This document shows, in pieces, positions 43,365 through 51,678 of a stretch of DNA of 64,000 nt. The stretch is from NCBI RefSeq assembly GCF_900114085.1, contig NZ_FORU01000006.1, forward strand, positions 94,821 to 158,820, written 5' to 3'. The stretch's first letter is position 1. Each line of letters begins with the position of its first letter. Position numbers and translations under genes: made by a program. The notes below the pieces were generated by a model. It had not been told where the DNA came from and did not search any database. It saw only the letters and a list, made by a program, of their open reading frames with translations. This DNA is from Myroides guanonis (GTDB lineage Bacteria; Bacteroidota; Bacteroidia; Flavobacteriales; Flavobacteriaceae).

Positions 43365-45044
43365 ATGAGGTACTTGTATTTTATGTTATTATGTGGTCTA
43401 TCTCTTAATGCTCAAGTTGATATTGGGAGTTCATTTGAGAGCCCTTTAAGAATAGATATAATTCCTTCAGGTACTTTTGGAGAACTAAGAAATAATCATT
43501 TTCACGCGGGTTTGGACATTCGGACCCAGCAAAAAACTGGTTTTCCTATATATGCTCCTTTTGATGGATATGTGTCCCGAATTAAGGTTTCTAGTTTTGG
43601 ATATGGGAAAGCATTGTATATTGATCATCCTGATGGTATTACTACAGTGTATGGACATTTAGAGGCTTATAATGGGGATATTGCAACTTTTGTAAAAGAA
43701 CGTCATTATAGTGAACAAAATTTTGAAATTGAAATGTACCCTAAGAAGAACGAGTTAAAAGTGAAGAAGGGAGATGTAATTGGTTTTACGGGTAACTCTG
43801 GTGGGTCTGGTGGACCTCATTTACATTATGAATTTAGAGATACAAAAACACAACAAATTTTAAATCCTCTTGCTTATGGTATGAGTGCCTTTGTGAAAGA
43901 CACGAAAGTTCCCATAGTTAATTCTGTGACTGTATATGCAATTGGAGAAGGTGCTCTTGTAAATCAGACTGCAATTCCGAATCAATTAACTTATAAGAAA
44001 AGAGGTAGTAATCTATTTGTAGATCCAATAAAGGCAAAAGGTTTAATTGGTTTTGGAGTAAACTCATACGATGAGTCGGATTTTAATTATGCAAAAAATG
44101 GACTTTATAGTATTGAGGCTTCCTTGAATGGGGAACTAGTATATGCGTATATTTTTGATGCATTTTCTTTTAGTGAATCAAGATATGTAAATGCTATTAT
44201 TGATTATTCGATTTACACTAATACAAATCAACGAGTTCAAAAATTATTTGCAGAAAAATATTTTCCATTGTCCATAATAAAAAAAGATAGAAATAAGGGT
44301 CTTGTCGACGTTAAGCCGGGAGAAAGTTATAGTTATAAGATAGTTTTATCTGATTTTCATAATAACAAGACTACAATTCATATACCGATCGAATATAGTC
44401 CTTTGGATTCTAAGCACGATCCAAAAGAGAATGTTGGAACATTTATCGATTCTGGAAAAGAATATATATTTGAAAAAGATAATTTTGTTGTGGAGTTTCC
44501 ATCTGGCGTTTTTTATAATGACTTTTATTTAAATATGTCTTCAGATGAAAGACGTTTATCTCTTCATGATAGTTCAGTTCCTATTCACAAAAATATTACG
44601 ATTACTTTTGATGCTAAGGATATTTCAAACATTAATTTCGACAAGGCGTTTTTAGGTAGAATCTCGAAGGGAAAAACGGAATACTATACAACACGAAAAA
44701 GAGGTAAAAAATTCTCAATTCGAACAAGAGAATTTGGGGATTATACTTTAATAGATGATTTGGAAGTTCCTGTGATATATAAACCTAGTTTTTCTGAAGG
44801 AGAATTGTTGACAAATAGTAATAGAATTGAATTTTACATTAAAGATGATTTATCAGGAATTGAATCTGTCGCAGGATTCATTAATGATAAATGGGCTTTG
44901 TTTGATTATGATTACAAAACAAATAAAATAGTACATTTGTTTGAAGACGGTATAGTGTCTTCAGGTAAAAATGAGGTATCTATTGTTGTAAAGGATAAGG
45001 TGGGAAATGAAGCGAAATTTCAAACTCACTTTTATATTAAATAA
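43365..45044 (+). CDS. M23-family metallopeptidase
   Basis: A 559-residue secreted protein. A Sec signal peptide (MRYLYFMLLCGLSLNAQ) precedes the LytM/M23 domain, whose zinc and catalytic residues appear in NNHFHAGLDIRT (about 43-54), YGHLEAY and GGPHLHYEFRD. The C-terminal 350 residues are beta-rich and may form Ig-like domains (LEVPVIYKPSFSEGELL, DDLSGIESVAGFIND). M23 enzymes cut peptidoglycan cross-bridges or act as scaffolds; all zinc ligands here seem intact. A weak -7 word TAAATTAG lies at 43343-43350. The TonB-dependent receptor starts 12 bases downstream. Confidence 0.9.
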   Translation: MRYLYFMLLCGLSLNAQVDIGSSFESPLRIDIIPSGTFGELRNNHFHAGLDIRTQQKTGFPIYAPFDGYVSRIKVSSFGYGKALYIDHPDGITTVYGHLEAYNGDIATFVKERHYSEQNFEIEMYPKKNELKVKKGDVIGFTGNSGGSGGPHLHYEFRDTKTQQILNPLAYGMSAFVKDTKVPIVNSVTVYAIGEGALVNQTAIPNQLTYKKRGSNLFVDPIKAKGLIGFGVNSYDESDFNYAKNGLYSIEASLNGELVYAYIFDAFSFSESRYVNAIIDYSIYTNTNQRVQKLFAEKYFPLSIIKKDRNKGLVDVKPGESYSYKIVLSDFHNNKTTIHIPIEYSPLDSKHDPKENVGTFIDSGKEYIFEKDNFVVEFPSGVFYNDFYLNMSSDERRLSLHDSSVPIHKNITITFDAKDISNINFDKAFLGRISKGKTEYYTTRKRGKKFSIRTREFGDYTLIDDLEVPVIYKPSFSEGELLTNSNRIEFYIKDDLSGIESVAGFINDKWALFDYDYKTNKIVHLFEDGIVSSGKNEVSIVVKDKVGNEAKFQTHFYIK

Positions 45045-45056
45045 GTAAAACATCTT

Positions 45057-47516
45057 TTGAAGTATAAATATATTATAACACTCCTTTTTCTAGGGAGCTA
45101 CATAGTAACATATGCGCAGATAGCGCAGGTTCATGGTATAGTTCTAAATGAGAAGCGACTTCCTGTTGCTAATGTGGTTATTAGCGATGGGGGAGAAAAG
45201 GTTGTAGAAACCAATGAATTCGGTTATTATCAAATATTATTAAATGTTCAAAAAGAAGTAGAGTTAAAATTTACTCATGATGGATATCAGACTTCAAAAA
45301 CTTGGTTGTCGTTAAAACCCGATGAAGTGAGAGAGGTGCACATACTTCTTATAACAGACAATGAAACTTTAAGTGAAATTATTATTCACAAAGATTATGA
45401 AAATAGAAATGGGTCTATTTTATTATCACCTTCTTTAGTTCGGAAAATTCCTGGAGCCAATGCAGGTGTTGAAAATTTACTAAAAGCTTTACCAGGTGTT
45501 AATTCTAATAATGAGTTAAGTACTCAGTACTCTGTTAGAGGTGGTAACTATGATGAGAATTTGGTTTATGTAAATGAAATTGAAGTTTATAGACCATTTC
45601 TGGTTCGATCAGGACAACAAGAGGGATTGAGTTTTGTGAATTCCGACATGGTTGAAAATATATCCTTTTCAGCTGGAGGTTTTCAGGCAAAGTATGGAGA
45701 TAAGTTATCATCAGTATTGGATATTACTTATAGAACACCAGAAAGATTTCAAACGTCTTTAAATGCTAGTTTTCTTGGAGGAGGTGTAACTGTAGATTTG
45801 ATTTCTAGAGACAAGAAATGGAGCAGTATTACAGGTATTCGTTATAGAAATAATAAACTATTGGTTGATAGTAAGGAAACTGAAGCGCATTATAGTCCTA
45901 GATTTTTAGATCTTCAAACGATAATTAATTATATGAGCTCTCCAAAATGGAGTTGGAGTTTTTTGGGGAATATAAGTACTAATAAGTATGATTATGAACC
46001 TTTAAAGCGACAAACAAACTTTGGAACACTTGATAACCCAACTGCTTTGATAATTCATTATAATGGAAAAGAAAAGGATTCTTATAAAACGTTTTTTGGA
46101 TCTGTTAAAGGGGCTTTTAAACATAATGAAAACACCATGTTTACATGGACTACGGGGGCTTATCACGCTCGAGAGCAAGAGTATTACGATATTGAAGCTT
46201 CTTACTATTTGGGAGAAGTGGAAACTAGTTTAGGGTCTGAAAATTTTGGAGATGTCAAGTATGTGAAAGGGGGAGGAACTCAGTTAAATCATGCAAGAAA
46301 TGACTATGATGCACTGCTATTCAATACTGAGTTGAAAGGAGTGCATGAGTTTTTAAAGAGCGATCTAGAATGGGGAGTAAAATATAGTAGAGAAGATATA
46401 AAAGACAGGATGGTCGAATGGGAAGTTATAGATTCTGCTGGCTATGTATTACCTGATCCTATAAAAAAAACATCAAAGTATGAGCCTTACGAACCTTTTG
46501 TTGGACCATTATTACCGTATCAGAATGTAAGAGCGACAAACTCTCCAGTTATTAATCGAATACAGCTATATGGTCAGTGGGGACATAGGATGAATTGGAG
46601 AAAAGTTGATGCTTGGGTGAATTTAGGTATTCGTGGACATTATTGGAATATAATTGAAGGAGATCAAAAAAGTAAGGGGAAATTTGTTCTGAGCCCTAGA
46701 TTGCAATTTGCTTTGAAACCACATTGGGATAAAGATATGTTATTTCGTTTCGCAGTAGGAGTTTATCAGCAACCCCCTTCATATAGAGAGCTTAGGTCTA
46801 TGGACGGTACTCTTAATTTGGATTTAGAGGCTCAAACTTCTACACACTTAATTTTAGGAAATGATTATAGTTTTGTTATGTGGGGACAGCCGTTTAAATT
46901 AATGACAGAGGTTTATTATAAGGTGCTTTCAGATGTGAATGTTTATACGGTTGATAACGTTAGAATTAGGTATAGGGCAGATAATGAAGCAGAAGCTACT
47001 GTATACGGTATAGATATGCGTTTATACGGGGCTTTTGTTCCCGGGGCTGATTCATGGGTTAGTATTGGTTATATGAAAGCAGAAGAGAATTATAAAGATC
47101 GGGGAGTCATTTCTAGGCCTACAGATCAAAGATTGAAATTCGGATTGTTGTTTCAGGACTATATGCCTTCTATTCCCAATTTTAAATTGTATTTGAATTT
47201 AGTCTATAATACGGGCTTACCTGGAGGGTCTCCTTCTTATGCTGACCCTTATCAATATCAAGATAGACTTAAGGATTATAGAAGAGTTGATGCCGGATTT
47301 TCTTATGTTTTCAAAGACTCTCAATTAGGTCAAGAAAAAGTATGGTTAAAGAAAATAGAAGAGTTATCTGTTGGCTTTGAAATATATAACCTTTTTGATA
47401 ATCAAAATGCTATTACTAATACTTGGGTTCGAGATGTTTATACCAAAAATCAATATGGTATTCCAAATTATATGACTACTAGGACATTTAATTTGAAAAT
47501 AAATTTGAAATTTTAA
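45057..47516 (+). CDS. TonB-dependent receptor with carboxypeptidase-regulatory domain (TTG start)
   Basis: An 819-residue outer-membrane receptor. A signal peptide is followed by a CarboxypepD_reg-like domain (VHGIVLNEKRLPVANVVISD, about 24-100), the plug (GVENLLKALPGVNSNNELS, YSVRGGNYDENLVYVNEIEV) and a 22-strand barrel ending FNLKINLKF. The start is TTG at 45057: the signal peptide begins there and no ATG is available in the first 40 codons. It probably forms a unit with the M23 gene. No SusD partner is present, so glycan import is less likely than import of a chelate, peptide or other ligand; substrate unknown. Confidence 0.9.
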   Translation: MKYKYIITLLFLGSYIVTYAQIAQVHGIVLNEKRLPVANVVISDGGEKVVETNEFGYYQILLNVQKEVELKFTHDGYQTSKTWLSLKPDEVREVHILLITDNETLSEIIIHKDYENRNGSILLSPSLVRKIPGANAGVENLLKALPGVNSNNELSTQYSVRGGNYDENLVYVNEIEVYRPFLVRSGQQEGLSFVNSDMVENISFSAGGFQAKYGDKLSSVLDITYRTPERFQTSLNASFLGGGVTVDLISRDKKWSSITGIRYRNNKLLVDSKETEAHYSPRFLDLQTIINYMSSPKWSWSFLGNISTNKYDYEPLKRQTNFGTLDNPTALIIHYNGKEKDSYKTFFGSVKGAFKHNENTMFTWTTGAYHAREQEYYDIEASYYLGEVETSLGSENFGDVKYVKGGGTQLNHARNDYDALLFNTELKGVHEFLKSDLEWGVKYSREDIKDRMVEWEVIDSAGYVLPDPIKKTSKYEPYEPFVGPLLPYQNVRATNSPVINRIQLYGQWGHRMNWRKVDAWVNLGIRGHYWNIIEGDQKSKGKFVLSPRLQFALKPHWDKDMLFRFAVGVYQQPPSYRELRSMDGTLNLDLEAQTSTHLILGNDYSFVMWGQPFKLMTEVYYKVLSDVNVYTVDNVRIRYRADNEAEATVYGIDMRLYGAFVPGADSWVSIGYMKAEENYKDRGVISRPTDQRLKFGLLFQDYMPSIPNFKLYLNLVYNTGLPGGSPSYADPYQYQDRLKDYRRVDAGFSYVFKDSQLGQEKVWLKKIEELSVGFEIYNLFDNQNAITNTWVRDVYTKNQYGIPNYMTTRTFNLKINLKF

Positions 47517-47522
47517 ATAAGT

Positions 47523-47554
47523 TTGCCTTGCACTCATTTTTCTTTTTATCTTTG
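47523..47554 (+). promoter_or_regulatory. Promoter of the EF-hand lipoprotein gene
   Basis: TTG at 47523-47525 and TATCTTTG at 47547-47554 with a 21-base spacer, 22 bases before the ATG. Confidence 0.65.
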
Positions 47555-47576
47555 ATATAATAAAAAGCTTAATAAT

Positions 47577-48314
47577 ATGGATTATTTTAAGGCTATAGTT
47601 TGTTTGGGAATGGTGTCATTGTTCATGTCTTGTAATAAAGAAGAACAACCGAAAGTAATCTACGAACAAGAAAAAGTAGTTGTGCCAGAGGTTAAAAAAA
47701 TTGATACTACGCAAATTAAAATAGCTGATTTACCTATTTTGATGGAGGGGACGAAATACTTAATTCATCCTATTGGAGATGTTCGAGTGTATGATATACC
47801 TTCTAAATACGGAACGAGTAAAGTGAATCAGGTTTCTTATGCTATTTCCAATTATAATAGATTTGAATTAACTGGTTATTTTCAAAACCTCATGTTTCAA
47901 CATATTGATTCAGTAACATTACATCCGTTATCTGAAGTTGTGATGCAAATTCAAACAGCTACTTATCTGAATACTATAGCAGAAAAGACTAAAAAGCAGA
48001 TTTTGGTTTATAGTGTTTTTGATGAGGATACTAATAGAGATGGAAAAATAGATTCAAAAGATATTAAATCGCTTTATATCAGTAATATAAATGGTTCCAA
48101 TTTTAAGAAATTATCTGAGGAACTTCATGAAGTATTAGATTGGAGTGTAATAGAGAGCCAGAATAGATTATATTTTAGAACTATAGAAGATATCAATAAA
48201 AATGGTGCGTTTGATAAAAAGGATAATGTAAATTATTATTATCTTGAGCTTGATAAGGATATATGGGAAATTCATAGTTATAACCCTTTTCAGTATAAAA
48301 CAGAAACTAACTAA
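47577..48314 (+). CDS. Lipoprotein with two EF-hand-like calcium loops
   Basis: A 245-residue lipoprotein, signal ending in Cys19 (LFMSC). Two Asp/Asn-rich loops look like dockerin or EF-hand calcium sites: DEDTNRDGKIDSKD (about 148-161), followed by IKSLYISNINGSN, and DINKNGAFDKKD (about 204-215), followed by NYYYLELDKD. The repeat of loop plus strand suggests a small beta-propeller-like or WD-like fragment. No named family is recognised. It has its own promoter and terminator between the receptor and the secreted nuclease. Confidence 0.75.
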   Translation: MDYFKAIVCLGMVSLFMSCNKEEQPKVIYEQEKVVVPEVKKIDTTQIKIADLPILMEGTKYLIHPIGDVRVYDIPSKYGTSKVNQVSYAISNYNRFELTGYFQNLMFQHIDSVTLHPLSEVVMQIQTATYLNTIAEKTKKQILVYSVFDEDTNRDGKIDSKDIKSLYISNINGSNFKKLSEELHEVLDWSVIESQNRLYFRTIEDINKNGAFDKKDNVNYYYLELDKDIWEIHSYNPFQYKTETN

Positions 48315-48328
48315 TCTTTTTTATAGAG

Positions 48329-48360
48329 GAGATTGTCTTTTAGGCAGTCTCTTTTTTTTT
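48329..48360 (+). terminator. Terminator after the EF-hand lipoprotein
   Basis: GAGATTG pairs with CAGTCTC (one G-T wobble) around a 9-base loop, then ten T in a row. Confidence 0.8.
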
Positions 48361-48393
48361 GCTTTTTATATATAAAAGAAATACAACTTGCAT

Positions 48394-50364
48394 ATGAATA
48401 AAACTACCTTCATTCTGTTTTTTAGTTTAATTTCTGGTTGGTCTGTTAATGCGCAACTTGTCATTAATGAAGTTGATTCTGATACAAAAGGGATCGATAA
48501 TAAAGAATTTATAGAGTTAAAATCGGATATACCTTATTTTTCATTAGACGGAATGATATTGGCTTTGTTTAATGGAAATCCAACCTCTAGTGACGCTAAT
48601 CGAATTTATCATTCCATAGATTTGAACGGATTAAAGACCGACATTAATGGATTGGTCTTGATTGGAAATAATGGTGTTTCTCCTGTTCCTTCAAAGATAA
48701 TTGCAGATAATACAATACAAAATGGACCAGATGCTGTAGCAATTTATAAAGGCAATATCAGTGATTTTCCAATTTACAAAGTAGCTACGAAAGTTAATTT
48801 GGTTCATGCATTAGCATATAGCAATAATTCAAGTAGTGCTAAGGATTTAATGGACTCATTAGGACTGAGTATAATTTACAATGAAAATCAATTTGGAGAT
48901 AAGGATAACCATTCTATTCAACGAAAATCTGATGGAACCTATGAAGTAAAGCTTTCAACGCCAGGTGTGCTCAATGATGGAGGAGGAGTGACAGCTCTTG
49001 GTATTTCAATAGAGCCACAAAATACTTCCGTAGGAGAGGGAGAAGATTTAGAAATTATTTTTAGAGTTAATGAGGTTTTAAAGGATAGTTTGCGAATAGA
49101 ATATTCGTTAAAAAACAGCAATTTCAATGAAAGTGATTTCAAGGGCCCTTTATTTGTTGTAATTCCCAAAAATACAGATTGGGCATCAGTTGTTATTGAG
49201 GTTATAGATGACGGAGTCAATGAAGGTGATGAAGAAATGGTTATTGCAATGAATTCATTGCCAAATGGATTTGTAGCTTTGAATAATAATCTGATAGTTC
49301 GGATTATTGATAAAAATTATTCTAAAGCGAATTGGGGAACTCCCGTTAATCCTACTTATGGAGAGGCAGTGTCTACTCAACCAATAGATTATTATGCTTT
49401 TTTGAATAATAAGTCAGGAGAAGAATTGAGAAATGCTTTAAAGAGTATTATTGCAGATGACTTGATTGTTAGAAAGCATACTTATGGAGATGTGGTTGAT
49501 ATTTTAAAGATATCTGATCAAAATCCTGAAAATAGCAGTGAAGTATGGTTAATGTATTTAGAGAAAGAAAGATCAAAATTAGATTATCAATTAACATCTA
49601 ATAGTGTTGGAACTTGGAACCGTGAACATATATTTCCACAATCTAGAGGTGGTTTTGCGGGGGCAATGCCAACTTGGTCAGATGGAATTAATAAATGGGA
49701 GAGTACAAATGCGGATGATTTAAGTGCAGCACATTCCGATGCACATCATATTAGAGCAACAGACGGACCAGAAAATAGCTCTAGAGGTAACAAGAGTTAT
49801 GGATCTGGAGGGTACAATGGACCCACAAATACAAAAGGAAGTTGGAAAGGAGACGTTGCGAGGTCATTGTTTTATATGTCTATACGTTATAATGATCTTG
49901 ATGTTAGTCGAGGTTTCTTACCAACTTCAACATCTTTTAAAATGGGAGATTTAGATGCGTTATTGGAATGGCATAAAACGGATAAAGCTGATGATTTCGA
50001 GATGAATAGAAATAATGTTATTTACGAATGGCAAAAAAACAGAAATCCATTTATAGATATGCCAGAGCTAGCAGATTATATTTGGGGAGAACATGCGGGA
50101 GATATATGGAATAATAATTTAAGTATTAAAAAACATGAATTTTCAAAGGTTGTGATTTACCCTAATCCCGCTACTGAATATTTTTACATTCAAGGAGTAG
50201 AAAATGGCTCTAAAATTTTAATTAAAACATTGGCAGGAGAAATAGTGTTAGATGTTTTGTATAATGATAGGGAGAAAGTTCCAGTAAATTTTGCTAAGGG
50301 AATGTATATAGTTACTATTACTAGTAAAAAAGGAACAGAAACAGTTAAGCTACTCGTTAACTAA
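48394..50364 (+). CDS. Secreted endonuclease I with T9SS sorting tail
   Basis: A 656-residue secreted multidomain nuclease from the ATG at 48394. In order: signal peptide (about 1-21); a lamin-tail-like domain (LVINEVDSDTKGIDNKEFIEL, 22-185); a Calx-beta-like domain (VGEGEDLEIIFRV, about 200-300); the endonuclease I domain (about 325-560) with NREHIFPQSRGG (His412) and HHIRATDGPENSSRGN; and a C-terminal type A sorting tail (VVIYPNPATEYF, about 586-656). It should be exported by the T9SS and degrade extracellular DNA for nutrients or to loosen biofilm. The frame opens at a TTG two codons earlier. Monocistronic. Confidence 0.9.
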   Translation: MNKTTFILFFSLISGWSVNAQLVINEVDSDTKGIDNKEFIELKSDIPYFSLDGMILALFNGNPTSSDANRIYHSIDLNGLKTDINGLVLIGNNGVSPVPSKIIADNTIQNGPDAVAIYKGNISDFPIYKVATKVNLVHALAYSNNSSSAKDLMDSLGLSIIYNENQFGDKDNHSIQRKSDGTYEVKLSTPGVLNDGGGVTALGISIEPQNTSVGEGEDLEIIFRVNEVLKDSLRIEYSLKNSNFNESDFKGPLFVVIPKNTDWASVVIEVIDDGVNEGDEEMVIAMNSLPNGFVALNNNLIVRIIDKNYSKANWGTPVNPTYGEAVSTQPIDYYAFLNNKSGEELRNALKSIIADDLIVRKHTYGDVVDILKISDQNPENSSEVWLMYLEKERSKLDYQLTSNSVGTWNREHIFPQSRGGFAGAMPTWSDGINKWESTNADDLSAAHSDAHHIRATDGPENSSRGNKSYGSGGYNGPTNTKGSWKGDVARSLFYMSIRYNDLDVSRGFLPTSTSFKMGDLDALLEWHKTDKADDFEMNRNNVIYEWQKNRNPFIDMPELADYIWGEHAGDIWNNNLSIKKHEFSKVVIYPNPATEYFYIQGVENGSKILIKTLAGEIVLDVLYNDREKVPVNFAKGMYIVTITSKKGTETVKLLVN

Positions 50365-50408
50365 ACTACGGTTAGTTTTGAATGAAGGTTAATAAGAATT
50401 AATTTAAA

Positions 50409-50445
50409 AAAAAGAGCTAACTCATTAATATAGTTAGCTCTTTTT
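50409..50445. terminator. Bidirectional terminator between the nuclease and DUF4369 genes
   Basis: A perfect 14-bp stem with core AGAGCTAACT / AGTTAGCTCT, a 9-base loop and A/T runs on both sides, between convergent genes. Confidence 0.9.
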
Positions 50446-50462
50446 ATTGATAATGAAATTAT

Positions 50463-51212
50463 TTATTCTGACTGATTGTCGGTTGCTATTGGTTGATTTT
50501 CTGAATCTTTACGTTCTTTTATAAATGCTTCAAGTAGCTTACCGTAATGACCATTCTTAACTTCTAAAGTCAAAGAGTTGTTTATGGTGTCTAAGTATTT
50601 TATTTGACGATCATATAAATCCATTAGAGCGATATATGGTGATACATCTGAATTCTTATGGTTTAATGCAAAATTGACAGCATTTAAATATTTTCTAGCA
50701 ACCATCTTTTTAGAAAGCGCCATAAGGCTATCTTTTTGATGTAAAGCATTTTGATTTTCAGCTTTAATTATATCAATGATCAATTCATTTTGACGATCTG
50801 TAATAGCACTTCTGGTCTTAAGATATTCTTTATAAATATCATTATTTTTAGAGCCAGTTACTTTTGCATCACTATAGAACTTTTTTAAAGTTGTTTCAAT
50901 TGTTATGGTTCCAGGTTCTGCGAAAAACATCAATTCATTATCCATGGAGTTCGAAGAACCCCTATCCAAGGTTAGATAATACATTTCTGGTGAGTCAATA
51001 TTGAATTGACGTGAGAAATTAGAATCACCTTTAACAACAATCGAGTCTAGTGTAACTATTGTAGTGTCTTGAATTTTGTGTAAGTATAAAACACCTTGTT
51101 TTAAACCTTCAACTTTTCCATTAATAGTTAAGTTTCCATTAACTTCTTTTTTATCACATGAGATAAAAAGCATTGTTCCTAAAAATAAGATTGGTAGTAT
51201 GTATTGTTTCAT
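50463..51212 (-). CDS. DUF4369-domain lipoprotein
   Basis: A 249-residue lipoprotein (signal ending in Cys19, LFISC). Residues about 28-120 match the DUF4369 pattern found at the N-terminus of Bacteroidota TlpA-like thioredoxins (LTINGKVEGLKQGVLYLHK, TLDSIVVKGDSNFSRQF). The rest is helical and hydrophilic; the thioredoxin domain that usually follows, with its CxxC, is absent. It may be a stand-alone scaffold or a shortened relative. It starts 5 bases after the ybaB stop, so the two are in one unit. Confidence 0.85.
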   Translation of the reverse strand: MKQYILPILFLGTMLFISCDKKEVNGNLTINGKVEGLKQGVLYLHKIQDTTIVTLDSIVVKGDSNFSRQFNIDSPEMYYLTLDRGSSNSMDNELMFFAEPGTITIETTLKKFYSDAKVTGSKNNDIYKEYLKTRSAITDRQNELIIDIIKAENQNALHQKDSLMALSKKMVARKYLNAVNFALNHKNSDVSPYIALMDLYDRQIKYLDTINNSLTLEVKNGHYGKLLEAFIKERKDSENQPIATDNQSE

Positions 51213-51217
51213 GTAAG

Positions 51218-51541
51218 TTATTTAAAAAGATCTAACCCCGGAATATCTGGCATGCCATCCTTTGTTACAGCAGCTAATTCAACTTCATTAATTTCTGAAG
51301 CTCTGGTGATAGCATTGTTAAGTGTAAGAATTAAATAGTCTTCAAGTTGTTCTTTGTCTTCTAGTAATTCTTGGTTTATTTCAATTGATTTAATAGTTCT
51401 ATTTGCTGTTAAAGTAACCTTTAAAAGTCCATCCCTACTTTGTTCGTCTATTAATACGAAATCCAATCTTTTTTTAGTTTCTTCAATTTTGGCTTGAGTT
51501 TCTTTTAGTTTGCCCATCATGCCCATTAAGTCTCCAAACAT
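51218..51541 (-). CDS. ybaB: YbaB/EbfC-family nucleoid-associated protein
   Basis: A 107-residue protein of the YbaB/EbfC family: a helical start ([19 protein letters not shown]), three strands ([18 protein letters not shown]) and a C-terminal helix. These small dimers bind DNA as tweezers and shape the nucleoid. It is not next to dnaX or recR as in many bacteria. The DUF4369 lipoprotein follows. Confidence 0.93.
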   Translation of the reverse strand: MFGDLMGMMGKLKETQAKIEETKKRLDFVLIDEQSRDGLLKVTLTANRTIKSIEINQELLEDKEQLEDYLILTLNNAITRASEINEVELAAVTKDGMPDIPGLDLFK

Positions 51542-51645
51542 TTTTTATGAATTAGAATTAGTGAGACAAATGTATTAAAATCACTTCACAATCAATCAAG
51601 AAATAAGTAAAATGAAAAGTAACAATACTTGCTGGTTTTTTGTAG

Positions 51646-51653
51646 TACTTTTG
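51646..51653 (+). promoter_or_regulatory. -7 promoter element for the S9 peptidase gene
   Basis: TACTTTTG (TAnnTTTG), 25 bases before the ATG at 51679. Confidence 0.5.
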
Positions 51654-51678
51654 AGACTCATAAAAGTGTTTTAGTAGA

